Of a DNA stretch of 64,000 bases, positions 17,608-26,176 are shown in pieces. The stretch covers positions 62,001-126,000 of the forward strand of contig DASPLX010000046.1 in assembly GCA_035627375.1 (NCBI GenBank), in the 5' to 3' direction. The stretch's first letter is position 1; every line of letters begins with the position of its first letter. Under the pieces are notes generated by a model. The model was not told the DNA's origin. It saw only the letters and a program-made list of their open reading frames with translations, and ran no database searches. The stretch comes from DASPLX01 sp035627375. Lineage in GTDB: Bacteria > Pseudomonadota > Gammaproteobacteria > Burkholderiales > Burkholderiaceae_D. Made by a program: the position numbers and the translations under genes.

Positions 17608-17699
17608 AGCCTTTCCGCTCCGGAATTCGCATTGACCAGGCTACCGGCAACGTTTTCCCTTCGAACCGCGTTTCCATGCGGGCGGATTTCAACAGCCCG

Positions 17700-18197
17700 C
17701 TAGCGTACGGGGAGGAACAGGCTCTTCCCGCGCTCCTTTTCGATCCCGGCTTTCGCCAGCGCGCGCAAGCACATCGCCACCGCGCCGGCGAACGCTTCGT
17801 CATACCAGGGCTGCGCGCCGCTGGCGCTGACGACGATGCCGTCGACCACGACGCTGCCCCACAGCACCGTGTCCTTGGCGGTCAGCAAATACGGCCGCAG
17901 CTCTTGCACCATGTGGCCGTCCATGCCGGTGCGCCATGCCACGCGCGCCTTGGCGCGCGCGAATTCGCCGTAATCGGCATCCCAGCGGTCGCGGTCGCCG
18001 ATCGCGTGCTCGTAGAGAATGGCGTCGCGAAACGTGGCGTTGGAGGGATTCAGCGCCGGATCCATCACGACGATGTAAAGGAAGCCGCTGCCGCAGATCT
18101 CGCTATCCTTCATCGCTTCGGTAATCATCGGCAAACTCATCCTGACCGCCCGCTCGGCGCAGCCGCGGTCGATAAAGAAACTTCCGGACGAATCCAT
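17700..18197 (-). CDS. GlcG/HbpS-like protein of unknown function
   Basis: A 165-residue protein whose second half has the layout of the GlcG/HbpS family: alternating Ala-rich helix and strand, and a WGSVVVDGIVVSASGAQPWYDEAFAG-type segment read in two parts (SVVVDGIVVSASG, then PWYDEAFAGAVAM). HbpS-like proteins bind haem or assist corrinoid enzymes, but relatives occur in many contexts. No signal peptide is evident. It is isolated, convergent with the LysR gene. The family assignment is tentative. Confidence 0.6.
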   Translation of the reverse strand: MDSSGSFFIDRGCAERAVRMSLPMITEAMKDSEICGSGFLYIVVMDPALNPSNATFRDAILYEHAIGDRDRWDADYGEFARAKARVAWRTGMDGHMVQELRPYLLTAKDTVLWGSVVVDGIVVSASGAQPWYDEAFAGAVAMCLRALAKAGIEKERGKSLFLPVR

Positions 18198-18288
18198 GGC
18201 GTCTCCTTGAATGTGGATATGGGGTCATTATTCGCCGGCACCCGGCCCGCGCCTTGTGTTATGTCGTCGCCGCGTCGCGTCGGATTTG

Positions 18289-19233
18289 CTAACCGGTCAC
18301 GAAGCGGAACGCTTCGTTCCAATCGCGGACGAAGCGCCCGATATCGAAACGCTCCAGCGCCCGCCGCCGCGCGCCCTGCCCCAGCTTGCGCGCCAGCGCG
18401 GGATCGCGCAGCAATTCCCGCATCCGTTCGGTCAGCGCGGCGACGTCGGTGCCGACGTAACCGGAGACATCGTTGTCGATCACGGTCGCCATCTCGGTCG
18501 TCGCCAGGCCGACGATCGGCAGCCCGGTCATCATGGCCTCGATGACGGCCAATCCCAGGCTGGTATAGCGGATCGGGTTGAAGAAAAAGCGATAGCGCGC
18601 CATGAAGCGCGGCAGCCGGGCGTGCAACACTTCGCCGAGGCCGTCCAGCTCCTCGGCGCCCATCCCGACCAGGTCGAGCAGCACGCGCTCGCGGACTTGC
18701 CGGAACACGTCGCCGCCCAAGCGCCGGCCGCGCCGCGCCAGATGGTTGACCACCACGATGCCGCGTTCGAGTTCGCCGCCGTACTCGACGCCGCGCGGCG
18801 CGATCACGCCATGCTCGATCACGCGTGTCGCCAGGCCGTGGTTGTCCCACATCAATTCGTTGAAGGCAGTGACGTGCACCAGCAGCACGTCCTGGTCGTC
18901 GACAGGATGCCGCATGTCGGTCGGGTGCTCGCGCGGCGTGTCGTGTTCGAGATAGATGCGCGGCAGCTTGCGCTGCGCCGCGCTCAGGTAGAGGTGCTGG
19001 TCTTCCAGGTATTGAAGATCGTCCTGGAACAGGATGCAATCGAATTCCTCATCGCGCGCCCGCTCGACCGGCAAGTCGATGACATTGCCGCCCCACGGCA
19101 GGTGGCCGCAGCGTCCGCCGTAGCCGGGCGGCCGCTCCGGCTTGGACAGCACGTAGAAGTCGTGCGGCGCCTGGCTGAGGTAATACAGGTAGCTGCCGTG
19201 GGTATGCCAGGTCAGTATCTTCAGGCGCGGCAT
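18289..19233 (-). CDS. Glycosyltransferase family 4 (GT1/GT4-like)
   Basis: The 314-residue protein has a shortened GT-B fold. The N-terminal half begins LKILTWHTHGSYLYYLSQ, and the donor-binding half has FNPIRYTSLGLAVIEAMMTG, corresponding to the usual EAMxxGLPIV region. ATG 19233 overlaps the TGA of the radical SAM gene by one base (TGATG), so translation is coupled. It is last in the GT2 - radical SAM - GT4 operon. Donor and acceptor are unknown. Confidence 0.85.
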   Translation of the reverse strand: MPRLKILTWHTHGSYLYYLSQAPHDFYVLSKPERPPGYGGRCGHLPWGGNVIDLPVERARDEEFDCILFQDDLQYLEDQHLYLSAAQRKLPRIYLEHDTPREHPTDMRHPVDDQDVLLVHVTAFNELMWDNHGLATRVIEHGVIAPRGVEYGGELERGIVVVNHLARRGRRLGGDVFRQVRERVLLDLVGMGAEELDGLGEVLHARLPRFMARYRFFFNPIRYTSLGLAVIEAMMTGLPIVGLATTEMATVIDNDVSGYVGTDVAALTERMRELLRDPALARKLGQGARRRALERFDIGRFVRDWNEAFRFVTG

Positions 19234-20231
19234 CAGAAGGTCCCCTTGTAAACGGCGCAACCGCGGCAGATTTCCGGCGGCTCGGCGGAATCGAGCCGGT
19301 CGCGGAAGTCTTGATAGGCGTCGTTGTTCCACACCGTCGCAACGCCTTCGCTCGCCACGTTGCCGAAATTGATCCGGTCCGGCGTCGCGACCATGCAGCA
19401 CGGCATCGCATGGCCGTCATAGCTGATGTAGGCGCCGCGCCAGGGCCAGTCGCAGCGCTGGCGGCCCGGCGTGCCGGCCGGATGGCCGCGCGGCTTCACG
19501 TTGGGCAGGCGCAAGGCGACGCCGAAGCGCGCGGCCATGGCGCGCGCTTCGCCGAAATACCAGTCGACGCGCTCCGGGTCTTCGTGCATCAAGGTCTGGC
19601 CATCTATGAATTCGCGCATCGATGCGTAGCGCGGCGGCAGGCTCGATTCGCCGAAGTCATGGCAAAGATGCTGGACCGACAGCGACTTGATGCCTTCCTT
19701 GTGCGCCAGCCTGACCAATGCCGGCAATTCCGCGAGATTGGCGCGCATGACGACGCACACCAGCCGGATCTCGGGCAGGCTGCTTTCCCGGCGCTCCTTG
19801 GCGCGCGTCAAGCGGCGCAGATTGCGCAATACCTTGGAGAAATGGGCGCGCGTGCGGATCGACTCATAGACCGGCGCGCTCGCGCCGTCGAGCGAGACTT
19901 GGATCGTGCGCAGACCGCTGGCGACGCATTCCTCGGCCCGCTCCTCGCTCAGGATGGTGAGATTGGTGTTGGTCGAGACTCGGATGCCGCGCTGCGCCGC
20001 ATAGCGCACCATGTCGAAGAAATACAGATGCATCAGGGGCTCGCCCAGGCCTTGCAGATGCAGCTCGGTCAAGCCGGGGAACTGGTCGAGGATGCGGCAG
20101 AAGTCCGCATAGGCGATGAACGCCGGCGGTTGCCCGGGCGCGCCGTCGGGTCGGAATTGGATCGGACACATGCGGCAGCGCAGATTGCATTGTCCGACCG
20201 GCTCGATTTGCACGAAGCTGGGCAGGTCCAT
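19233..20231 (-). CDS. Radical SAM/SPASM-like protein in glycosyltransferase operon
   Basis: The 332-residue protein has the radical SAM cluster motif C15-x3-C19-x2-C22 (GQCNLRCRMC) and the core strands GLGEPLMHLYFFDMV and VSTNTNLTI. The C-terminal part has further cysteines (RCDWPWRGAYISYDGHAMPCC, then RGCAVYKGTF, with CRGC), consistent with a SPASM-type auxiliary cluster. The start is ATG 20231; a GTG at 20255 would overlap the GT2 gene. Such enzymes modify peptides, sugars or lipids. Placement between two glycosyltransferases suggests modification of a sugar or carrier, but the substrate is not known. Confidence 0.88.
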   Translation of the reverse strand: MDLPSFVQIEPVGQCNLRCRMCPIQFRPDGAPGQPPAFIAYADFCRILDQFPGLTELHLQGLGEPLMHLYFFDMVRYAAQRGIRVSTNTNLTILSEERAEECVASGLRTIQVSLDGASAPVYESIRTRAHFSKVLRNLRRLTRAKERRESSLPEIRLVCVVMRANLAELPALVRLAHKEGIKSLSVQHLCHDFGESSLPPRYASMREFIDGQTLMHEDPERVDWYFGEARAMAARFGVALRLPNVKPRGHPAGTPGRQRCDWPWRGAYISYDGHAMPCCMVATPDRINFGNVASEGVATVWNNDAYQDFRDRLDSAEPPEICRGCAVYKGTF

Positions 20232-20238
20232 GCGAAGC

Positions 20239-21336
20239 TCAAATGAAGGCCGCACGGAATCTGAGCATGCCGACGATGCGCCAGAACACCGCGAGCGGTG
20301 GAATCAAGGCCGAGGTGACCAGCATTTCGAGGACATGCAGCGGCGTCTTCGCCGTATCGCGCAGCCGGGCCGCGCAAAAACGGCCGGTCAGCGTCAGCCA
20401 GACGGCGCCGCCCAGCGCCGCCATGACCGGCTTGCCAGCCGCGATCCCGGTCAGCAAGGTCAGCAAGGCCAGCACGATGAGGTAGTAATCCCAGCGCGGC
20501 GCGGCGCGGATCTTGCGCCGGTACAGCGTCGGATGTTTCTTGAACAGCAAGGCGTCGAACAATATTTTTTTCTGCTGGCGCAGGCTCACGCCCCAGTGCG
20601 CGGGCCGGATCGGATGCACGATCACCGCGCCAGGGACGTGGGCGACGCGGGCGTCGATGTCGAGCAGGCTGAAATAGAGGTCGGCATCCTCGCGCCAGGC
20701 GAAGCGGAAGCGCTCGTCGAAGCCGCCGAGCCGTTCCAGGATCGCCCGGCGGCAGAAACAGTTGGCCGTCACGAATTCCGCGCGTTCGAGACCCTTGGCG
20801 TCGAGCTCGTAGTCGGTCGGCACGCGATGCAGGGGCATGACGATCCGGCCCCAAACCGCATCGACCTCGCCCCCGGCAAAGGCTTGCACGCCTTTTTCCA
20901 GCCAATCGGTGCGCGCCACGGTATCGTCGTCGGTGAAAGCGATGATCGGCCCGCGCGCCATGCGCCAGCCGCGATTGCGCGCCGCCGCCGGACCATGCGG
21001 GCCGGGCGACGGCAGATAGGAAATCCGCGGGCCTGAGCGCGCAGCATGCTTGGCCCATTCGATCACCACGTCGCGCGTGCCGATACTGGGCCGATCGTCC
21101 ACCACGATGATCTCGAAACGCGCCGGGTCGAAGCGCTGCAAGACCAATGCCGCGAGACAACGGCCGAGCAATTGCGGCCGGCCGCAGGTCGGAATGACGA
21201 TCGAGACGGCGATCTGCTCCGTCGTTTGCCGGGCATCGCCCTCCGTCCTGTTGTCGTTGGCCGGACGGACAAAGGAAGAATCCCCTGCCGGACTGGAATT
21301 ATTACGAGTTTTTGTAAAGGCGACGACTTTTTGCAT
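20239..21336 (-). CDS. Glycosyltransferase family 2 with C-terminal membrane segments
   Basis: The 365-residue protein has a GT-A domain (VSIVIPTCGRPQLLGRCLAA, IIVVDDRP, IAFTDDDTVARTDWLEKG as the DxD region, FRFAWREDADLYFSLL as the acceptor-side EDxD). A C-terminal pair of hydrophobic helices (YYLIVLALLTLLTGIAAG) then anchors it to the inner membrane. The first 45 residues are a polar extension. ATG 21336 follows AAGGGACAAG. It is first in the GT2 - radical SAM - GT4 operon and has the best sigma-54 promoter in the window. Confidence 0.9.
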   Translation of the reverse strand: MQKVVAFTKTRNNSSPAGDSSFVRPANDNRTEGDARQTTEQIAVSIVIPTCGRPQLLGRCLAALVLQRFDPARFEIIVVDDRPSIGTRDVVIEWAKHAARSGPRISYLPSPGPHGPAAARNRGWRMARGPIIAFTDDDTVARTDWLEKGVQAFAGGEVDAVWGRIVMPLHRVPTDYELDAKGLERAEFVTANCFCRRAILERLGGFDERFRFAWREDADLYFSLLDIDARVAHVPGAVIVHPIRPAHWGVSLRQQKKILFDALLFKKHPTLYRRKIRAAPRWDYYLIVLALLTLLTGIAAGKPVMAALGGAVWLTLTGRFCAARLRDTAKTPLHVLEMLVTSALIPPLAVFWRIVGMLRFRAAFI

Positions 21337-21437
21337 GACGCTTGTCCCTTCGTGGCCAGTGCGTGATACCGTATGAAACCGCCATCTCCCGCAGCGGCGG
21401 TCTTGCAGCCGTGACGCCGGGAAACGAAGGACGGTCA

Positions 21438-21453
21438 TGCAAATCCTGTGCCA
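21438..21453 (-). promoter_or_regulatory. Strong sigma-54 promoter of the GT2 - radical SAM - GT4 operon
   Basis: The minus strand reads TGGCACA-GGAT-TTGCA, 11 of 12 consensus bases with GG-N10-GC. It sits in the 132-bp gap after the ABC exporter stop, about 100 bp upstream of the GT2 start, so this operon can be transcribed independently of the ABC gene. Confidence 0.78.
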
Positions 21454-21468
21454 TTGGCGCCGCGCATG

Positions 21469-23250
21469 TCACCCCGTCCGCTCCAGCTTCTCTTCCTGCT
21501 GCTGCAAGCGCCACAGCTGCGCATAAGCGCCGCCGATCAGCAACAGCCGCTTGTGCGTGCCGCGCTCGACGATGCGCCCCTTGTCGAGCACGATGATTTC
21601 GCTGGCGCCGACCACGGTCGATAGCCGGTGCGCGATCACCAGCGTCGTGCGGTTCCTGGCGAGACGATCGAGTTCTTCCTGGATCGCGCGCTCGGCGCGC
21701 GAATCGAGCGCCGAAGTGGCCTCGTCGAAGATCAGGACCGGCGGATTCTTGAGGATGGCGCGCGCCATCGCGATGCGCTGCTTCTCGCCGCCCGACAATT
21801 TCACACCGCGTTCGCCGACCTCGGTCTCGTATTGCCGCGGCAGCGATTCGATCAACTGCCCGATATGCGCGGCATGCGCGGCGGCGGCGATCTGCTGCGG
21901 CGTCGCGCCGATGTTGCCGTAGCCGATGTTGTAACCGATCGTGTCGTTGAACAGCACGGTATCCTGCGGCACCACGCCGATCGCGCGGCGCAGGCTGCGG
22001 CTGCTGACGCTGCGGATGTCCTGGCCGTCGATCAGGATGCGGCCGGCGTCGGGATCGTAGAAACGCAGCAGCAGGCGCGCCAGCGTCGACTTGCCGGAGC
22101 CGCTGCCGCCGACCACCGCGACGGTGCCGCCGGGGGGAATGCGGAAACTGATGCCATGCAGTATCGGCCGCGCCGGATCGTAGCTGAAGTGCACATTCTC
22201 GAAGACGATTTCCGCCTGCCCCAGCTTCAGCTCCGGCAATCCGGGCGGTTCTTCCACATCCGGCTTTTCGCGCAACAGCTGGAACAGCTTCTCGGTATTG
22301 ACCAGAGCGTCGCGCGCCTCGCGGAACACGAAGCCGAGCGTGTTGAGCGGCAAGCACACCTGCAATACATAAGCGTTGATCAGGACCAGGTCGCCCACCG
22401 TCATGTTCTGGCGGAACACCGCCGAGCCGGCCAACAGCATGATGGAGGCGACGCCGCAGGCGATGATGGCGCTTTGGCCGATGTGCAGCACGAACAGCGC
22501 TTTCTGATTGGAAAACACCGCGTCCGCCCAGCGTTGCATGATGGCGCGGAAGCGCGATGTCTCAAGCGCTTCGTTGGCGAAACTCTTTACCGTCTCGTAG
22601 TTGATGAGGCTGTCGGCCAGCCTGCCCTTGGCATCGGTGTCGAGTTTGTTGACGCGCCGCTGGTAGATCGTGCGGCGCGAGGTGAACACCACGGTAAAAG
22701 CGGCGTAGATGACGAAGGTGACCGCGATGATCGCGGTATACCAGTCGCTGTAGCGGGCGCTGATGATGGCGAGCACCATCCCGATCTCCACAAGCGTCGG
22801 CACCAGCGTGAACAGGCCGGCGCCGAGCAGGAAGGCGATGCCGTTGGTGCCGCGTTCGATATCGGGCAGCAAGCCGCCGAGCCTGCGCTGCGCGTGGAAG
22901 CGCGCGCCGAGCGCATGCAAATGATCGAAGATGCGCAGCGTATAGGAAGCGACCGCGCCCTGGGTCACGCGGGCGAACAGCAGGTCGCGCAGTTCGTTGA
23001 ACAGCGTGCTCGAGAAACGCAGGATCGCGTATCCGGCCAGCAGGTAGACCGGCAAGGCCTGCAACAGTTCGGGCCGCGACAGCTCGTCGACGATGCGCTT
23101 GAGCACGAGCGGCACCATCACCGTGGCGACCTTGGCGGCGATCAGGAACAGGAGCGCGCCGCACACTCGCCAGCGATAAGCGGAAATCACGTGCCAAATG
23201 GTCGCAAGACCTTTGTCCTGCGCCATGCTCCGCTGCGGAATTTTGATCAT
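21469..23250 (-). CDS. Atm1-type ABC exporter (fused membrane and ATPase domains)
   Basis: The 593-residue half-transporter has a six-helix membrane domain in residues about 20-310. The ATPase follows: Walker A VVGGSGSGKSTLARLLLRF, the Q-loop VPQDTVLFNDTI, signature LSGGEKQRIAMARAIL, Walker B LIFDEATSALD and the switch His in IAHRLST. The sequence is closest to the Atm1/ABCB7 group, whose members export glutathione-linked metal or sulfur compounds, rather than the MsbA group. ATG 23250 was chosen; ATG 23226 is possible. It lies upstream of the GT operon and is divergent from the SRPBCC-Hsp20 gene. A role in glycan export is possible but not shown. Confidence 0.9.
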   Translation of the reverse strand: MIKIPQRSMAQDKGLATIWHVISAYRWRVCGALLFLIAAKVATVMVPLVLKRIVDELSRPELLQALPVYLLAGYAILRFSSTLFNELRDLLFARVTQGAVASYTLRIFDHLHALGARFHAQRRLGGLLPDIERGTNGIAFLLGAGLFTLVPTLVEIGMVLAIISARYSDWYTAIIAVTFVIYAAFTVVFTSRRTIYQRRVNKLDTDAKGRLADSLINYETVKSFANEALETSRFRAIMQRWADAVFSNQKALFVLHIGQSAIIACGVASIMLLAGSAVFRQNMTVGDLVLINAYVLQVCLPLNTLGFVFREARDALVNTEKLFQLLREKPDVEEPPGLPELKLGQAEIVFENVHFSYDPARPILHGISFRIPPGGTVAVVGGSGSGKSTLARLLLRFYDPDAGRILIDGQDIRSVSSRSLRRAIGVVPQDTVLFNDTIGYNIGYGNIGATPQQIAAAAHAAHIGQLIESLPRQYETEVGERGVKLSGGEKQRIAMARAILKNPPVLIFDEATSALDSRAERAIQEELDRLARNRTTLVIAHRLSTVVGASEIIVLDKGRIVERGTHKRLLLIGGAYAQLWRLQQQEEKLERTG

Positions 23251-23411
23251 GATCACCGCTCGAAAAGTCTTGCAGCTTTGACGGCGGCCCGACGACGAAG
23301 TTGCTCCCGGCAGAATCAACGAAATTTTTGCGAAAGGCGAGAACCTCGCACTGCAGCATGATCAAAGATCGTGAAGTCTGTGATGAAAACCTAGGAGAAG
23401 AAAGGAGTTGC

Positions 23412-24479
23412 ATGATGGCAAAGTTGGAAAAAACCGTTGAAGTCAATGTCCCTGTCAGAACCGCCTACAACCAGATGACACAGTTCGAGCAATATCCGCG
23501 CTTCATGGAAGGCGTGCAGGAAGTCAGGCAGATCGACGACACGCATCTGCATTGGCATGCGAAATCCGACGGCCAGGATCGCAAATGGGACGCCGAGATC
23601 ACCGAACAGCAGCCTGACAAGGTGATCGCCTGGCGCAACGTGAGCGGTAAGAAGAATTCCGGACGCGTCGAATTCCAGCCGGTCGGCAAGGACAAGACAA
23701 AGATCATCCTCACCATGGAATACGAACCCGAAGAAGCGGGGGCGCAAGGCAAGGATGCCGTCAAGCTGGTCGAGCAACGCACGGAACAGGATCTGTCGCG
23801 CTTCAAGAAGCTAATCGAGACCCAGGGCCAGGAAAGCGGCGCATGGCGCGGCGAAGTCCAGGGCGGGCAGGTCCAAGGACAAGGCGCAACCCAGTACGGC
23901 GGGCAATACGGCGCTCAGCAGCAGCAGCAGCGCGGTGGTCAACAGGCGCAAGGCGGCGACGGCGGCCGGCAGGCCGGCGGCGCGTTGCAGCAGCCGTTCC
24001 AAGCCGAGTGGTTCCCGCGCATGTCGGAGGTCTGGGAAGAGCCGTTCGTGGTCATGCGCAAGATGAGCCAGGAAATGGATCATTTCTTCGAGCGCGTGAT
24101 CGGTCGTCCGCTCGGCATGCCGCGCTGGGCGCAGACCGGCCGCAACTGGACGCCGCAGGTGGAAGTGGCGCAACGCGAGAGCCAGGTGGTGGTATGCGCC
24201 GACCTGCCGGGCATCAAGCCGGAAGACGTGCATATCGAGGTGCGCCACGACAAGCTGACGATCGAAGGCGAGCGGCACGAGGAAAGGCAGTGGCAGCAGC
24301 AGGAGTTCCGCCGCAGCGAGCGCATCTACGGCCATTTCTATCGCGAAATCCCATTGCCGGAAGGCGTCGATCCCGATGCGGCGGCGGCCTCGATGCATGA
24401 CGGCGTTCTGGAAATCACGGTGCCGGTGGTTCCGGAAAAGCGGCATGGACGCCGGCTGGATATCCGGTCTCCCCGATAA
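23412..24479 (+). CDS. SRPBCC (cyclase-like) - Hsp20 fusion protein
   Basis: One uninterrupted frame of 355 residues joins two unrelated folds. Residues 1-145 form an SRPBCC/START-like ligand-binding domain (KTVEVNVPVRTAYNQMTQFE, QYPRFMEGVQEVRQ, DKVIAWRNVSGKKNSGRVEF). Residues about 150-200 are a Gln/Gly-rich low-complexity linker. Residues about 235-355 form an alpha-crystallin small heat-shock domain (VVVCADLPGIKPEDVHIEV, HDGVLEITVPVVPEKR). The start at 23412 or 23415 follows AAAGGAG. A perfect terminator follows the stop. It probably acts as a cytoplasmic holdase with an added ligand- or lipid-binding module. The gene stands alone, divergent from the ABC exporter. Confidence 0.9.
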   Translation: MMAKLEKTVEVNVPVRTAYNQMTQFEQYPRFMEGVQEVRQIDDTHLHWHAKSDGQDRKWDAEITEQQPDKVIAWRNVSGKKNSGRVEFQPVGKDKTKIILTMEYEPEEAGAQGKDAVKLVEQRTEQDLSRFKKLIETQGQESGAWRGEVQGGQVQGQGATQYGGQYGAQQQQQRGGQQAQGGDGGRQAGGALQQPFQAEWFPRMSEVWEEPFVVMRKMSQEMDHFFERVIGRPLGMPRWAQTGRNWTPQVEVAQRESQVVVCADLPGIKPEDVHIEVRHDKLTIEGERHEERQWQQQEFRRSERIYGHFYREIPLPEGVDPDAAAASMHDGVLEITVPVVPEKRHGRRLDIRSPR

Positions 24480-24484
24480 GTTCG

Positions 24485-24513
24485 CGGCGCGGTCATCCCC
24501 GCGCCGTTTTTTT
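24485..24513 (+). terminator. Rho-independent terminator after the SRPBCC-Hsp20 gene
   Basis: CGGCGCGG pairs perfectly with CCGCGCCG around a 6-nt loop and is followed directly by seven T residues, 6 bp after the stop codon. Confidence 0.93.
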
Positions 24514-24534
24514 ATCCGCCGCGGCCGCAAGGGG

Positions 24535-24564
24535 GGAGTTTTTACATCGCTTGGAAGTTCTTAG
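24535..24564 (+). promoter_or_regulatory. Degenerate candidate activator element upstream of the SPS-like GT
   Basis: Only the right halves of the GTAA-N3-TTAC element are kept: TTAC at 24542-24545, extended to TTTTTACATCG, and TTAG at 24561-24564, exactly 19 bp later. The spacing and the ACATCG extension match the tandem sites at 12.75 and 43.34 kb. It lies about 130-160 bp upstream of a weak sigma-54 match. Confidence 0.3.
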
Positions 24565-24636
24565 AGCCTGTTCAGTATCGGTTTGGCACGTACGTCTCCG
24601 CTCTCGCCGTTCCAAACGTCAAGTAATGGCCGCGCG

Positions 24637-24664
24637 CCCTCCGCTTCCTGTCCGAAGCGGAGGG
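24637..24664. repeat. 11-bp perfect stem-loop in the leader region of the SPS-like GT
   Basis: CCCTCCGCTTC (24637-24647) and GAAGCGGAGGG (24654-24664) enclose a 6-nt loop. No T-run follows. It may be a backup termination structure after the Hsp20 gene or a leader element. Confidence 0.7.
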
Positions 24665-24693
24665 GGCGCACCTCGCGGCCGGCTTTCGATGCC

Positions 24694-24709
24694 GGGTATG
24701 CCCCTTGCT
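24694..24709 (+). promoter_or_regulatory. Weaker sigma-54 promoter candidate of the SPS-like GT operon
   Basis: GGGTATG-CCCC-TTGCT has GG-N10-GC and an intact TTGCT, but only 9 of 12 consensus positions. It ends 58 bp before the ATG at 24768. Confidence 0.45.
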
Positions 24710-24767
24710 AGGCATGGCTTTGACTTCTCCTGGGTTCCCGAACAACATACCAACCCCCGGATATCCC

Positions 24768-26084
24768 ATGCGAAAAATTGCCCTGATCAGCGAACATGCG
24801 TCTCCCCTGGCCTTGATCGGCGGAGTGGACAGCGGCGGCCAGAATGTCTATGTCGCCCATCTCGCCAAGCAGTTCGCCATGCTCGGTCATCACGTCGACG
24901 TCTTCACTCGGCGCGACGCGCCGGATCAGGACTTGATCATCGATTGGCTGCCGAACGTGCGGGTCATCAACGTTCCGGCAGGACCGGCGCATTTCATCCC
25001 CAAGGAAGCGATGCTTCCCTGCATGGATGAATTCAGCCGTTTCATGATCCGCTTCGCGCGCCGCGAAGGGACCCGATACGATCTCGTGCATGCGAATTTC
25101 TTCATGTCCGGCATCGCCGCGCAGCGCTTCAAGCGCGCCACCGGCACGCCGTTCGTCATCACCTTCCACGCGCTCGGCCGCGTGCGCCGCTTGTGCCAAG
25201 GGCAGGCCGACGGCTTTCCGGACGTGCGCTTCGCGATCGAGGAAAGCCTGATGCGCGACGCCGACCGCATCATCGCCGAATGCGAACAGGATCGTATCGA
25301 CATGGAACAGCTCTACGGCGCGGACGGCGAGCGCATCGAAATCGTTCCCTGCGGTTTCGATTCGGAGGAATTCTGGCCGGTCACGAACGCGCGCGACATC
25401 CTGCGTTTGCCGAAAGCCGATCCGGAAGAAGATGCCAAGGCGGAATTCATCGTGCTGCAACTCGGCCGTATCGTGCCGCGCAAGGGCATCGATACCGTGA
25501 TCGAAGCAGTCGCCCTGCTGACCCGGCAATACGGCATTCCCGCGCGGCTGCTGGTGGTCGGCGGCAACACCCCGCAGCCCGATCCCGGCGCCACGCCCGA
25601 ACTGGCGCGCCTGATGGCTTGCGCGCACGCGCTCGGCATCGGCGATGCGGTTCAATTCACGGGCCAGCGGCCGCGCGCCGAATTGCGCTACTACTACAGC
25701 GCGGCCGACGTCTTCGTCACGACGCCCTGGTATGAGCCGTTCGGCATCACGCCGGTCGAGGCGATGGCGTGCGGCACGCCCGTGGTCGGCGCCGCCGTCG
25801 GCGGCATCAAGACCACCGTGCAGGACGGACACACCGGCTACCTGGTGCCGCCGAAGAACCCGCACGCGCTGGCCGAACGCCTGGCCTGGCTCTATCACCA
25901 TCCGCAAATCGCGCAACGCCTGGGCTGGGCCGGCATGCATCGCGCCTATCGTCATTTCACGTGGCGCAAGGTAGCGGCGCAAATCGCCGAAGTCTATGAA
26001 AGCGCGATCGACGGTTCGCCGCCGTACGCGGTACCGCCGGGCATGGTGCGCGCCGGCAGCGCGCAACTCGCGACCGGCGCATGA
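24768..26084 (+). CDS. Sucrose-phosphate-synthase-like glycosyltransferase (GT4)
   Basis: The 438-residue GT-B enzyme begins KIALISEHASPLALIGGVDSGGQNVYV, split here as KIALISEHASP and GGVDSGGQNVYVAHLAKQ, the donor-loop signature shared by sucrose-phosphate synthases and MshA-type transferases. The donor domain has LGRIVPRKGIDTVIEAV and PFGITPVEAMACGTPVVG. Which sugar is transferred is unknown; sucrose synthesis is unlikely to be provable from sequence. ATG 24768 fits the start of homology. It leads a rightward operon with SDR, HAD phosphatase and GT9 genes. Confidence 0.9.
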   Translation: MRKIALISEHASPLALIGGVDSGGQNVYVAHLAKQFAMLGHHVDVFTRRDAPDQDLIIDWLPNVRVINVPAGPAHFIPKEAMLPCMDEFSRFMIRFARREGTRYDLVHANFFMSGIAAQRFKRATGTPFVITFHALGRVRRLCQGQADGFPDVRFAIEESLMRDADRIIAECEQDRIDMEQLYGADGERIEIVPCGFDSEEFWPVTNARDILRLPKADPEEDAKAEFIVLQLGRIVPRKGIDTVIEAVALLTRQYGIPARLLVVGGNTPQPDPGATPELARLMACAHALGIGDAVQFTGQRPRAELRYYYSAADVFVTTPWYEPFGITPVEAMACGTPVVGAAVGGIKTTVQDGHTGYLVPPKNPHALAERLAWLYHHPQIAQRLGWAGMHRAYRHFTWRKVAAQIAEVYESAIDGSPPYAVPPGMVRAGSAQLATGA

Positions 26085-26176
26085 GGCGGCTCAAGGCCGA
26101 GCCTGAGCCCGCTCAATGAGACTGCCGCCCCGCGGGTCTAAGCTCGAATCTCGTTCGCACCAAGCGGGAGCGTATC

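Noticed and set aside
23359..23374. GG-N10-GC upstream of the SRPBCC-Hsp20 gene as a sigma-54 promoter
   Set aside because: AGGCGAG-AACC-TCGCA matches only 8 of 12 positions, misses the A-C of the -24 box, and has no dyad upstream. Heat-shock control by another factor is equally likely.
24584..24599. Perfect TGGCACG upstream of the SPS-like GT
   Set aside because: The -12 part reads TCTCC without GC at the correct distance, so it should not be recognised by sigma-54.
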